The notes beneath the pieces are model-generated. The model was not told the DNA's origin and did no database searches. It was given only the letters and a program-made list of their open reading frames with translations. A stretch of DNA of 64,000 bases, taken from an uncultured Persicobacter sp. (lineage in GTDB: Bacteria; Bacteroidota; Bacteroidia; Cytophagales; Cyclobacteriaceae). Positions 27,216 through 36,732 of this stretch are shown here, piece after piece. Location of the stretch: NCBI GenBank assembly GCA_947498325.1, contig CANMKE010000010.1, positions 1-64,000 on the forward strand, read 5' to 3'. Made by a program: the position numbers and the translations under genes. Within the stretch, counting starts at the first letter, position 1; each line of letters begins with the position of its first letter.

Positions 27216-28727
27216 TTAAAAGGTGAAGGTTCCAGGCTTCATCCTTCGTGGAAATGCTTTAAAAGTTCCCATAAATTTCATCACCTCATCCATGGCCTGA
27301 TAAGCATTTGGAATGCTTTCGTTATAAAAATCGGTGTATCTTCCGGCGGCATCAACATCAGCCGTTTCAAAAGGATCAGCTCGCAAATTGTAGATCAATG
27401 GTGCATTGAGCTTGATCCACGGCTTACGCCAAACCTCAAAGCCAATGCCTTCCTGAATCTGAAAATGCGTTTTCCAATCTCCTACACGGATGGCCGTCAG
27501 TTCCCCATTATCATTCGAAAATACGAACACATTTCGTGGGCCTTCGGTTGTTTGTCCAGTCATGTAAGGAAGGAAATTAAAGCCATCCAAATGCACTTTG
27601 AAATCTTTACCGTTCAGCTGCGTTCCCGCTTTCAGTTGCTCCGTAATTTGGCTATTTCCTGCCGCCGCCAATAGGGTAGGAAACCAGTCGTTATGTGCTA
27701 TAATTTCATTGGAAACCTGTCCTGCTTTTATCTGTGCGGGCCAGCGTACCAATAGCGGAATACGCATGCCCCCTTCCCAGGTTGTTGCTTTTTCTCCACG
27801 GAAAGGGGTTGCCCCTCCATCGGGAAAAGTGCTTTTCATGGCACCATTATCAGTAGAGTATACGACGATCGTATGCTCATCAATACCCAGTTCTTCGAGA
27901 TAATCAAGCACCCCGCCAATCATGCCATCATGCTCTACCAAGCCATCCTGATAGGTCAGTCCCGTACGCTTCGATTCTTCTTTCAGGTGGGTCCAAACGT
28001 GCATACGCGAGGCATTCAACCACACAAAGAAAGGCTCTTCCTCCTCTACCGAAGCTTTCATAAATGCTTTTGAAGCCTCAATAAATTCTTCATCCACGGT
28101 TTCCATCCGCTTTTTCGTCAATGGGCCAGTGTCCTTAATGGCACCGTCGGCAGTAGCATGCAACACACCACGAGGGCCAAATTTCTTTCTGAAGTCCTCT
28201 CCTTTCGGATAGGTCGGTGATTCAGGCTCTTCCTCCGCATTGAGGTGGTATAAGTTTCCGAAAAACTCATCGAATCCGTGGTTCGTTGGAAGGTATTCAT
28301 CGCGGTCCCCAAGATGGTTTTTACCAAACTGTCCTGTGCGGTAACCTTGTTCTTTCAGGGCTTCGGCAATGGTGGGGTCCAGTTCTGAAATTCCCTGAGG
28401 GGCTCCGGGCATTCCCACTTTCGACAAGCCAGTTCGCATAGGATGCTGCCCCGTGATAAAAGCCGAGCGGCCAGCGGTACAGCTTTGCTCTCCATAGGTA
28501 TCTGTGAAACGAATCCCCTCATTCCCAATTCGGTCAATGTTAGGCGTTTGCGCGCCCATCAGCCCGTTGTGATAAGCACTTAAATTTAGCCAACCGACAT
28601 CATCCCCCCATATCACCAGAATATTTGGTCGATCATTTTTTTTGCTCTTCTTTTGTGCAAAAGCTGTTGAAAGCCCCAGTACAGCAACAAGGATTAATAA
28701 TAAAAAATTCCGCATAAGGATCTGCAT
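27216..28727 (-). CDS. Exported arylsulfatase (S1 family, CxAxR type)
   Basis: A 503-residue sulfatase with signal peptide (about 1-25; Met5 is an alternative start). The metal site VIWGDDVG and the active-site C83-T-A-G-R87 are visible; this is the CxAxR variant of the motif whose Cys becomes formylglycine. A second metal motif, YSTDNGA, and the GKNHLGD element are in place. It would cleave sulfate esters in the periplasm or at the surface. The exact substrate is not predictable here. An AraC regulator lies 120 bases upstream on the same strand. Confidence 0.92.
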   Translation of the reverse strand: MQILMRNFLLLILVAVLGLSTAFAQKKSKKNDRPNILVIWGDDVGWLNLSAYHNGLMGAQTPNIDRIGNEGIRFTDTYGEQSCTAGRSAFITGQHPMRTGLSKVGMPGAPQGISELDPTIAEALKEQGYRTGQFGKNHLGDRDEYLPTNHGFDEFFGNLYHLNAEEEPESPTYPKGEDFRKKFGPRGVLHATADGAIKDTGPLTKKRMETVDEEFIEASKAFMKASVEEEEPFFVWLNASRMHVWTHLKEESKRTGLTYQDGLVEHDGMIGGVLDYLEELGIDEHTIVVYSTDNGAMKSTFPDGGATPFRGEKATTWEGGMRIPLLVRWPAQIKAGQVSNEIIAHNDWFPTLLAAAGNSQITEQLKAGTQLNGKDFKVHLDGFNFLPYMTGQTTEGPRNVFVFSNDNGELTAIRVGDWKTHFQIQEGIGFEVWRKPWIKLNAPLIYNLRADPFETADVDAAGRYTDFYNESIPNAYQAMDEVMKFMGTFKAFPRRMKPGTFTF

Positions 28728-28847
28728 TAGAATAATTATAGTATCAGATTAATAATTAATATAATACAAATCTATGCAGTTTATAAGGAGATTTATTGCA
28801 CTCAAGCGTCCAATACTATTGCGGTTGCGTCAAGTGAATAACGGCCA

Positions 28848-29828
28848 TTACTTCTTGATCAGGCTTGAGGGAGAGACCCCAAAATGATCCTTGAAAATTT
28901 TTGAAAAATGACTCACCGAAGAATACCCCATCTTATAACATATCTCTGTAATAGATAACGATTGTTGAGCAATCATTTGTCTCGACTGTTCCATCCGGAT
29001 ATGTTTTCGATAAGTCGTCATATCGACACCATGGTATGCCTTGAATAATCTTTGCAGTTTTCGTATTCCTACAGATAAATCCTCCGCCAAATTTTTTATT
29101 GAAATATCCTCAAATGCCATATCCATTAATCGTTGCTCCGCTTCAATGATCAGTTTTAAATCATCCTGATGAATAAAATGACTGTGCTGATCTTTCGCCA
29201 TTTGATCAAGGTAAAGATTTTCAAGCATCAGCATAATCAGTTCCTCACATTTATTGATCACATAACCTTTGGTAAACTGATTATTGATTTTATAGTTATT
29301 CATTTGGAAGAGTACCTTTTGAACTTCCATGGAAAACGGATACTTATAACACCATGGTGCTGTGCTATTTAGCAACTCATTTAACGCTAATGGCAGATCG
29401 TAATATTGCACTATTTTTTGCATTTTTTCTATGCTGATAAAAAATTGCACGTGCCGGTTTCTACGATAAGCAGGGGCAAAAGTACTGTAACTGAAATACC
29501 TGTTGAGAAATAATATATGGTTTTGTATCCCTTCCTGACTTTTATTATCAATAGATTCAGTGATATCATGAGATTCAAAGCTATATATAATTGAGAAAAA
29601 CTTTTTATTGATATCTTCCTCAATTTTTCTACTGATCATCAAATCATCATTTATACAGAAGTCCCCATAATGTAGAATAACCCCTTCAACCAAGGAGCTC
29701 AACTGTATACTCCCGGTGCCTAATTGCGATGGTATTTTAAAGGTGCCTTCTAAAATTTCTCCGCCTACCTGATCGGCAAGCTCCTGTAGTAAATTTTCAG
29801 TCTTGGTAATTTTTAAATGTAACATCAA
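28848..29828 (-). CDS. AraC-family transcriptional regulator
   Basis: A 326-residue protein. The last 100 residues carry the AraC double helix-turn-helix (from ISIKNLAEDLSVGIRKLQRL to SVSHFSKIFKDHFGVSPSSL). The N-terminal 210 residues have no recognisable ligand-binding fold. Domain order resembles PchR-type regulators. It lies immediately upstream of the sulfatase on the same strand and divergent from the MoxR operon. Met1 and Met2 are both possible starts. Confidence 0.88.
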   Translation of the reverse strand: MMLHLKITKTENLLQELADQVGGEILEGTFKIPSQLGTGSIQLSSLVEGVILHYGDFCINDDLMISRKIEEDINKKFFSIIYSFESHDITESIDNKSQEGIQNHILFLNRYFSYSTFAPAYRRNRHVQFFISIEKMQKIVQYYDLPLALNELLNSTAPWCYKYPFSMEVQKVLFQMNNYKINNQFTKGYVINKCEELIMLMLENLYLDQMAKDQHSHFIHQDDLKLIIEAEQRLMDMAFEDISIKNLAEDLSVGIRKLQRLFKAYHGVDMTTYRKHIRMEQSRQMIAQQSLSITEICYKMGYSSVSHFSKIFKDHFGVSPSSLIKK

Positions 29829-30048
29829 CGCCTATTTGTGCAAAAAAAATTTACGTTTTATCCATATACGGATTTGCCAATTCCGCAGGGAATACAATGC
29901 CTGTACAAAGTAACTATTCTTTATGTCACTTCACAGCTAATTTATGTCGCATTTCCGCAAATTAAAAACAGGTAAAAACAATACCTTCACTAAATCATTA
30001 AGCCCCAAATTAATTTCGGGTTTATACAAATTTAGAAAAATCATTCCC

Positions 30049-31008
30049 ATGATAAATCATATTAAAGAACTTCAGAAGAATTTAAATCAGCAGATTTTCG
30101 GACAAGCACATTTGGTCGAACGCCTGCTGATTGTATTACTGGCAGATGGTAATCTGTTACTCGAAGGCTTGCCCGGCCTCGCTAAAACCCGCGCGATCAA
30201 AAGCCTTGCAGCCCAGATCAAATGCGGTTTCAGCAGAATTCAATTTACCCCCGATTTATTGCCCTCAGACATTACGGGCACAACGGTTTACCAGCCCGAG
30301 GCCAATACCAAATTCGTGTTTGAAAGTGGTCCCATTTTCAGCAACCTAATTTTAGCAGATGAAATTAACCGTGCGCCTGCAAAAGTTCAGTCGGCATTGC
30401 TCGAGGCCATGGAAGAACGGCAAGTGACTGCCGGTGGAAAATGTTACCCAATGAAAAAATTATTCATGGTAATGGCCACGCAAAACCCCATTGAGCAGGA
30501 GGGCACCTACCCTTTACCTGAAGCACAAATGGACCGTTTCCTGATGAAAATTGAAGTGGGCTACCCAGATAAAGCAGCGGAGAAAGCCATCCTTGATCTG
30601 ATGCGTGATGAGGGAACATCGGCCCCAATACCCAAAGAGGCGGCGGTTACGGAAAAAATGATATTTCAGGCGCGTGAGGAAACCCTTGAGGTGGCGGTCA
30701 GTGAGGCGATCAAACAATATATTATAGACCTGATTTTTGCAACGCGATATCCAGAGCGGTACGATGACACTTTGGCGGAATGGATTGAGGTTGGCGCATC
30801 GCCGAGGGGGACCATTGCCCTTGAATGTTGCTCGCGGGTATATGCATGGCTGAACGGCCGCGACTTTGTTTCTCCCGATGATGTACGGGCGGTGGTTCAT
30901 GATGTGCTGCGCCACCGGATGATTTTGGCCTACCGCGCAGAAGCTGCAGGGATCAGCGCCCATCAGGTCATCGATAAAATTATTGAACTCGTTGGTGTGC
31001 CCGCTTAA
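30049..31008 (+). CDS. MoxR-family AAA+ ATPase
   Basis: A 319-residue cytoplasmic AAA+ protein. The start at 30049 is chosen because MoxR similarity begins at MINHIKELQ; the frame is open upstream to 29944 but low-complexity there. Walker A is GLPGLAKTR, Walker B is ADEINRAP, and the sensor region (MATQNPIEQEGTYPLPEAQMD) is typical. MoxR ATPases act as chaperones or activators for VWA-domain partners, here encoded directly downstream. Eight bases separate it from the DUF58 gene. Confidence 0.95.
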   Translation: MINHIKELQKNLNQQIFGQAHLVERLLIVLLADGNLLLEGLPGLAKTRAIKSLAAQIKCGFSRIQFTPDLLPSDITGTTVYQPEANTKFVFESGPIFSNLILADEINRAPAKVQSALLEAMEERQVTAGGKCYPMKKLFMVMATQNPIEQEGTYPLPEAQMDRFLMKIEVGYPDKAAEKAILDLMRDEGTSAPIPKEAAVTEKMIFQAREETLEVAVSEAIKQYIIDLIFATRYPERYDDTLAEWIEVGASPRGTIALECCSRVYAWLNGRDFVSPDDVRAVVHDVLRHRMILAYRAEAAGISAHQVIDKIIELVGVPA

Positions 31009-31015
31009 ATAATCG

Positions 31016-31939
31016 ATGATGCAAAAACCTATCCCCTCAACTGTGGCCGTCAATATTTCGGATTTACAGGCTCTTTCAGAACACGCGCACAAAATCAATT
31101 TAAGCAGCAGGCAACCCCAGAAAAGCCCGCTTTTTGGCCGGCACGCCTCCCTGATTCATGGCCGAGGACTGGACTTTAAACAGGTTCGCCAATATGTTCG
31201 TGGCGATGATGTCCGGCATATTGACTGGAAAGTTACTGCCCGAACACAACAGCCTCATTTGAAACAGTTTTCAGAAGAACGGGAGCGACCAGTATTATTG
31301 ATCCTCAATCAAGGGCACTCCATGTTTTTTGGTTCAACAGCGTTTATGAAATCCGTGGTTGCTGCACAACTCGCTGCTATTGTTGCCCACCATGTGGTAA
31401 AAGCAAAAGACCAGATCGGGGCGATCATCGTTGGGGACGAAAGCTCCGCTTTAATTCGCCCGAAGGGGGGGACAAAAAATTTGATGCAGGTATTACAGCA
31501 AATTTCCGAGGCAAATCAGGCGCTGTTGCAACAAAAAAATGAACAGCGCAATGAATATATTTTGGCGCATACCATGGCCAAAATCAAGCGGCTGAAACCC
31601 GTGAATCACCTGATCATTTTCATCAGTGATATTATTCATTATATGCCGGAGGTAAAAACTACCCTAATGGCACTATCCCGCCACAATGATCTGGTGGTGT
31701 GTAAAGTCAATGACCCCCTGGAATTCAAAATACCACAGGAGCGATGGGTACTCTCAAATAAAGGATTGCAAATTCCCTTCGACACTGGCAGAAAAAACCT
31801 TGCCGCCCGCTATGCTCAAGATACCGAAAGACGCTGCAAACAGTTTGTGGATGAATTGCAAAAGCAAGGAATTCCGGTGCTTAAATTCAACAGCCTGACT
31901 TCTGCTGCACAACAGCTGAAGCAGTATTTCGGAACGTAG
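31016..31939 (+). CDS. DUF58 domain protein
   Basis: A 307-residue protein with the DUF58 core signature (GRGLDFKQVRQYVRGDDVRH then IDWKVTART) near residues 49-80 and a VWA-like fold behind it. DUF58 proteins always neighbour MoxR and VWA genes and are thought to be MoxR partners; the biochemical role is unknown. No membrane segment is visible. Second gene of the operon; a 72-base gap follows. Confidence 0.93.
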   Translation: MMQKPIPSTVAVNISDLQALSEHAHKINLSSRQPQKSPLFGRHASLIHGRGLDFKQVRQYVRGDDVRHIDWKVTARTQQPHLKQFSEERERPVLLILNQGHSMFFGSTAFMKSVVAAQLAAIVAHHVVKAKDQIGAIIVGDESSALIRPKGGTKNLMQVLQQISEANQALLQQKNEQRNEYILAHTMAKIKRLKPVNHLIIFISDIIHYMPEVKTTLMALSRHNDLVVCKVNDPLEFKIPQERWVLSNKGLQIPFDTGRKNLAARYAQDTERRCKQFVDELQKQGIPVLKFNSLTSAAQQLKQYFGT

Positions 31940-32011
31940 CCCTCTTCAATTATTGACTTCAGCACCTACTGACGACTTGATTCTTCTATTATAAAATCTA
32001 AAAGTATCGTC

Positions 32012-32473
32012 ATGGACAATCCGAATTTTTCATCAATAAAATTGCATGAGCCCGAAGCCATTACTTTTACTTTTCAAGCCGTTGGCTGGAAAATAATGAC
32101 GGCTATAACACTGGTCACCCTCGCCTATTTTATTAGCCGAAGGCTATTGCAATATTTCAGGCACCAATACCGACGCGAAGCCATTCGCTCGATTTTACAG
32201 TTTAAGGACCACGATATGGAAGCATGGGCCAATCATCTGTCCATCAACATTAAATGCGTTGCCATTACCACCTACGGAAGGCCACAGGTCGCTGCACTAA
32301 GTGGAGATGCATGGCTTGAATTTCTATCGAAAAAGTGCCCAAAGACGGATGCTCAACAGTTAAGCCTGCTCCTGCAAAGCACCTATAATATTGGGGTGCT
32401 AAAAAATTTAACGGCTGCACAACGAAAGAATTTGCAGTATAGTGTCATTTATTGGATTCAACACCATGCCTGA
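32012..32473 (+). CDS. DUF4381-type small membrane protein of the Bat operon
   Basis: A 153-residue protein with one N-terminal membrane helix (about 30-47) and a cytoplasmic helical domain rich in Arg/Lys. Position between DUF58 and VWA genes, and the N-terminal LHEPEAI motif, match the DUF4381 family. Function unknown; probably a membrane anchor or adaptor for the MoxR-VWA complex. Its stop overlaps the next start by eight bases. Confidence 0.75.
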   Translation: MDNPNFSSIKLHEPEAITFTFQAVGWKIMTAITLVTLAYFISRRLLQYFRHQYRREAIRSILQFKDHDMEAWANHLSINIKCVAITTYGRPQVAALSGDAWLEFLSKKCPKTDAQQLSLLLQSTYNIGVLKNLTAAQRKNLQYSVIYWIQHHA

Positions 32474-33458
32474 ACATTTTGAGTTGGCCTGTCCGTGGGT
32501 ATTCCTGCTGCTGCCATTACCCCTGCTGATTATTTTAATGCCCACAGTTCGGCTGCAAAAAAAGTCGCTGAAGGTCCCCTTTTTCGGTTATGCCACCTGC
32601 ATAAGTGGTGTTCAGGCACAAAAAGGAGTGCCACAAGCTGGCCGTCGATGGTTTCAGCAGGTCATCATTTGGATTTACTGGTTTATGGCCTTAACAGCCC
32701 TTGCCCGTCCGCAATTGGTCGGTGAACCTGACCTAATCGTCAAGGAGTCACGGAATTTTCTCATGGCGGCAGACATTTCCCATAGCATGGCTCAAAAAGA
32801 CTGGGAGATTGGGGGCGAAAAATCCTCCCGATGGGCGGCGGTAAAATCACTGATGGGCAATTTTATCCACCAACGGCAGGGGGACAGGATGGGCGTCATG
32901 CTCTTTGGCAGCAATGCCTACACCCTCGCACCTTTTACTTCCGACAACGATGCCTTATTGCAATTGCTCGACGATACCGAAGTCGGCATGGCAGGGCAGC
33001 AAACCAATATTGGCCGAGTGATTGGAAAAGGAATTTCCCTTTTTGCCAATGATACCCTGCCGCATAAAGTCATGCTCTTACTCACCGATGGTGCGGACAG
33101 CGGAATTGGGATTTCCCCTTTCGATGCCGCATCGCTGGCCAACTCCGACAGCATAACGATTCATACCATCGGTATTGGTGATCCCGACAAGCCACATGCC
33201 GACCTGGATGAGGCGGCCCTTCAGCAAATTGCCAACCTGACGAATGGGCAATATTTCCTGGCAAAAGACACCGAAGAAATGGCGCAAGTTTTCGCCCTTC
33301 TTGATGAAATAGCACCTGTTGAATATGAGCAAGAAACTTTTGTCCCTGTTCAGGAACTGTACTTCTTTCCCCTTGCACTACTGCTGGCATGCTCCTTTTT
33401 CGCATCCCTCATCATCCACTTGAAACATTACTTCAAACGATCCGACAGCCATGAATAA
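32466..33458 (+). CDS. batA: BatA-like membrane VWA protein with intact MIDAS
   Basis: A 330-residue protein with membrane helices near both ends and a von Willebrand A domain between them. The MIDAS metal site is intact: D-I-S-H-S in AADISHSMA, with the TDGADSG loop later. The start at 32466 overlaps the preceding stop (ATGCCTGA), which fits coupling better than the upstream Met at 32442. In Bacteroides the bat operon affects aerotolerance; the molecular role is not settled. It would be a MoxR partner at the inner membrane. Confidence 0.9.
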   Translation: MPEHFELACPWVFLLLPLPLLIILMPTVRLQKKSLKVPFFGYATCISGVQAQKGVPQAGRRWFQQVIIWIYWFMALTALARPQLVGEPDLIVKESRNFLMAADISHSMAQKDWEIGGEKSSRWAAVKSLMGNFIHQRQGDRMGVMLFGSNAYTLAPFTSDNDALLQLLDDTEVGMAGQQTNIGRVIGKGISLFANDTLPHKVMLLLTDGADSGIGISPFDAASLANSDSITIHTIGIGDPDKPHADLDEAALQQIANLTNGQYFLAKDTEEMAQVFALLDEIAPVEYEQETFVPVQELYFFPLALLLACSFFASLIIHLKHYFKRSDSHE

Positions 33459-35079
33459 TCTTCAACTTTTAAGCCATCAGCTGCATTTTATCCGGCCGGA
33501 AGCCCTTTGGCTTTTGATCCCCGTTTTACTCTTCCCGATGCTCTACCTGATCAAGTCAGAAAAAAATGACCATTGGCTGAAGTATATAGCGCCACACCTA
33601 CGGATGTACGTGACAGATGCAGGCAATTTAAGGGGGCTTTTTGGTGCCCGAATTCTTTTAATTCTCGGTTGGGTGGTGGCCGTTTTATCGCTGAGTGGGC
33701 CAAGTTTTCAGCAGGTAGATAAACCCGGCGCAAAAATTGAAACCACCTGCTTAATAGTTTTGCAGGTCAACAATACCATGCTCAATGACGACCTGGAGCC
33801 CAACCGGCTGGAGCGAGCCAAATATAAAATCAAAGACCTGTTGCATGCCGATCCAGGGGTAAGGATTGGACTGATTGCCTATGCCGGCAGTGCCCACCTG
33901 CTCATGCCCCCCAGCATCGATTACCAAACCTTATCCATTCACCTGGAATCCCTGCATCCCTCAATAATGCCCTCAGAAGGGAATAACCTGACAGAAGCAA
34001 TGCAGCTGGCCACACAGCTGAGCCATAAAAATCAGGCACCTGTTCACTACCTCCTGATGACCGATCACCTTGAGGACGAATTGGTACTCCACCTGCAAGG
34101 TTTCATGAAAAACCGTAAAGATCAGCTGACCATCATGCCGATAAGAAGGGCCGACGGACACCTGCAACAGCAGGCCGAAAAACTGCAGGATGCTAAAAAT
34201 ACCCAAGTACAAATACCAACCCTTGACCATAGCGATGTTGAGCAACTGGCCAAAGCACTGGAAGCGCAAAAAACATATCAGCTTGATGATCTGCAGCTGG
34301 AAACCACTTGGGTGGAACATGGCTATTATCTCATGTGGGCCATTACTTTTTTTACCTTGCTGTGGTTCCGTAAAGGCTTTACCCCCCTTATGGTGGTCTG
34401 TTTTTCCCTCACGGCATGTGATGCTGAACCCCATATGCAAGACCTTCTGTTCAGTCGTGATTATCAGGGGCAACAGGCTTTTGACCAAGGACAATATCAT
34501 ACAGCGGCAGCCTTGTTTGATAAACCACTGCACAAAGGTGTGGCCTATTTTAGGGCGGGTGCCTATAAGGAAGCCATTACCGCTTTTGCCGCAGATTCTT
34601 CCGCCTCGGGCTACTACAATATGGGGGTAAGCTACCTGCGGAATCATAATTTTAATGCTGCCTACAACGCATTCTGTCAATCTCATTTGATGGACAGCAC
34701 TTATGCCGGAAACCGCGGAGCACTCCAAAAAATACAGCAATGGTTCATCGCCCAAAATCTTGAACTGTCGCAATTGTCGGACACTACTGAAGTTCCTCTT
34801 TTTGAAAAGATGAAGCAGAATAATAACGCAGAGGAGGATTTGAGCGGAGGGGGGCAGGAAGCCACCGATGCCCAAATGCAGGAGGAGCGACTCGCCGAGG
34901 AGGCGGAATCAGAGGTGCACGCTGCTGAGGAAAATGATGAGTTTTTGGAAGATTCCACGCAGGAGGCGCACATCGATGCCCGAATGATTATGATTCGAGA
35001 TGTGCAGGAAGATCCTCGCCAATTTTTAAAACGCAAATTTGAATATCAACTGAAAAGAGCACATGCGACAAGCCATTAA
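33451..35079 (+). CDS. BatB/BatC-like fusion: VWA domain with degenerate MIDAS plus TPR
   Basis: A 542-residue protein: two N-terminal membrane helices; a VWA-like domain (about 95-270); a membrane helix (about 293-308); a short Cys-containing segment; TPR-like repeats (about 340-430, e.g. YFRAGAYKEAITAFA); and a highly acidic tail. The MIDAS motif expected as DxSxS reads Q105-V-N107-N-T109, and the later TDG loop reads TDH, so metal binding is probably lost. It combines the roles that BatB (VWA) and BatC (TPR) have as separate proteins elsewhere. It overlaps both neighbours by 8 and 17 bases. Confidence 0.85.
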   Translation: MNNLQLLSHQLHFIRPEALWLLIPVLLFPMLYLIKSEKNDHWLKYIAPHLRMYVTDAGNLRGLFGARILLILGWVVAVLSLSGPSFQQVDKPGAKIETTCLIVLQVNNTMLNDDLEPNRLERAKYKIKDLLHADPGVRIGLIAYAGSAHLLMPPSIDYQTLSIHLESLHPSIMPSEGNNLTEAMQLATQLSHKNQAPVHYLLMTDHLEDELVLHLQGFMKNRKDQLTIMPIRRADGHLQQQAEKLQDAKNTQVQIPTLDHSDVEQLAKALEAQKTYQLDDLQLETTWVEHGYYLMWAITFFTLLWFRKGFTPLMVVCFSLTACDAEPHMQDLLFSRDYQGQQAFDQGQYHTAAALFDKPLHKGVAYFRAGAYKEAITAFAADSSASGYYNMGVSYLRNHNFNAAYNAFCQSHLMDSTYAGNRGALQKIQQWFIAQNLELSQLSDTTEVPLFEKMKQNNNAEEDLSGGGQEATDAQMQEERLAEEAESEVHAAEENDEFLEDSTQEAHIDARMIMIRDVQEDPRQFLKRKFEYQLKRAHATSH

Positions 35080-36385
35080 TTTAGGAATATTTCTGCTGAT
35101 AGGGCTATGCTCCCCCATTAAGGGGCAGGCTCAACATGTATACAGTCAGGTAAACATCAGCCCAAATCATGTATATACTGGACAACCCTGCCGTTACACC
35201 GTAAAAATTTTTACAGACACCTGGTTTACTGATGGCGCCAAATTTGAACCCCTTACCTTAAGCAATGCCTTTGTGGTACCTGCACAAAATCAGGTAGGCA
35301 GTGAGCGCCGAAATGGGAAAACCTACAGCTACGTCGCCTATCATTACTGGATCTATCCTTTCTCTGCAGGAACCTTACAGATTCCCCCACAAAAAGTGGT
35401 GGTTTTCAGTCCTGCGCCTGGCCAATTCAAAGGGGAGCCGATCAGACAAAGAGTCGCCGGCACTGCTTTGACGGTGATGAATAACCCGCCGAATGTCAGC
35501 AGTGATCAGTGGCTTGTCGCGCAAAATATCAGCAGGAAAGAGACGTGGTCCCGCCCTGTAAAGCACCTCAAGGTAGGGGAAGTCATTGAGCGCACGGTGA
35601 ATATAAAGGCCATGGGTACAATGGCTGCATTTCTGCCCGCCCTGCTTTGGGAAACCACCGACGGTATCAGCACCTACCCGCAAAGCCCCAAGCGGACGAC
35701 ACATACCCCCGACCGCAGCGAGGCCATTTATGTACAACAAGAACAAACGGTTGCTTATCTTTTTGAAAAGGAAGGAGCCCATGAGCTGCCTGCTGTGCCA
35801 CTTGGCTATTGGAGTGTAAAACAACACCGCTGGATCGACCAATCTTTGCCGGCAATTAAAGTGGTAGTTTTGCCTAATGATGATCCTGCCCTGTTGGCTA
35901 CACAAAAAAAATCGCTGGAAGAAAATTGGGCTGCTGCGGAATCAACACCGCCAACTCCTGCACTTTCTGACGGCTGGGAAAAGCTGAATCGCTGGCTGCT
36001 GATCGGTTTCCTGATAGTTGTCGTGATCGGCGGGGGAATCTTCAGAAACATTTTGAGGTGGGTGATTAAAACTTTCAAAACGAACTGGCAAGTGTACCAA
36101 GCATCAGAATATTACGCCTTTAAAAAAACCTGTCTGGCCGCTGGAGATAACACCCGATTTTATACCTGTTTGTATCGATGGATAAAATTTATTTCAGCAG
36201 CAAATAATCTTGAAAAAATGGTACAAGAAAGTCAGTCGAAGGGTCTTACATTGGTGTTCGAGGAATATCAAAAGGAAATTTTAGGACCTGATTTCAGCCC
36301 TAAACGAAGGGTATATTTTCTGAAGAAACTGCGGAAAACAATTAAGGGACAAAAGGGTCTGCAAAACCGATCATTAAATCCTTGA
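35063..36385 (+). CDS. batD: BatD-like membrane protein
   Basis: A 440-residue protein with signal peptide (about 1-23), beta-rich periplasmic domains beginning VNISPNHVYTGQPCRYTVKI, as in BatD proteins, one membrane helix (about 311-327, LLIGFLIVVVIGGGIF) and a basic cytoplasmic tail. It ends the MoxR-Bat operon. BatD-type proteins are considered the periplasmic arm of the complex. No terminator is obvious before the repeats that follow. Confidence 0.85.
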   Translation: MRQAINLGIFLLIGLCSPIKGQAQHVYSQVNISPNHVYTGQPCRYTVKIFTDTWFTDGAKFEPLTLSNAFVVPAQNQVGSERRNGKTYSYVAYHYWIYPFSAGTLQIPPQKVVVFSPAPGQFKGEPIRQRVAGTALTVMNNPPNVSSDQWLVAQNISRKETWSRPVKHLKVGEVIERTVNIKAMGTMAAFLPALLWETTDGISTYPQSPKRTTHTPDRSEAIYVQQEQTVAYLFEKEGAHELPAVPLGYWSVKQHRWIDQSLPAIKVVVLPNDDPALLATQKKSLEENWAAAESTPPTPALSDGWEKLNRWLLIGFLIVVVIGGGIFRNILRWVIKTFKTNWQVYQASEYYAFKKTCLAAGDNTRFYTCLYRWIKFISAANNLEKMVQESQSKGLTLVFEEYQKEILGPDFSPKRRVYFLKKLRKTIKGQKGLQNRSLNP

Positions 36386-36510
36386 TGGCGCTCTCCGCTG
36401 AAAGGAGTTTAGCCGATTATAACTCGAATATCGAAAAAGTGATGAACTTCAAATGGATGCAAAACCATAACTGGGCTACCTCCTTCCCTCGCAAGCGCTG
36501 GCTTTCAAAA

Positions 36511-36568
36511 GCAAATTGCCACGAGACGGAGTCTCGCGACAGGTGACACTTTTGGGTCAGTGACTGAT
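36511..36568. repeat. 58-base direct repeat, copy 1
   Basis: Matches copy 2 at 36634 in 56 of 58 positions, with a 123-base period. It contains the palindrome CGAGACggaGTCTCG, as in REP-type dispersed repeats. Confidence 0.8.
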
Positions 36569-36633
36569 AAAGCCTCTTCACCTATGGTATCCCTAAAGGT
36601 TTAGATGTGAATTTTAGCCTGTTAAAATATTAC

Positions 36634-36691
36634 GCAAATTGCCACGAGACGGAGTCTCGCGACAGGTGACACTATTGGGTCAGTGGCTGAT
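36634..36691. repeat. 58-base direct repeat, copy 2
   Basis: Second copy of the unit at 36511, differing at two bases. The segment ATTGGGTCA near its end also occurs next to the nested repeat element near 19.93 kb, which may indicate a shared repeat family; this link is weak. Confidence 0.8.
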
Positions 36692-36732
36692 CAATCATTT
36701 TTGAGCGCCTTCAATTCGAGCTTTGAACCTCG

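Larger units (their letters stand above)
36386..36732. other. Intergenic region with two copies of a dispersed repeat
   Basis: This 347-base stretch between convergent genes carries two direct repeats (36511-36568 and 36634-36691). No open reading frame or clear terminator is seen in the remainder. Confidence 0.6.

Noticed and set aside
36511-36691. CRISPR array
   Set aside because: Only two repeat copies of 58 bases with a 65-base spacer and no cas genes; a dispersed repeat is more likely.
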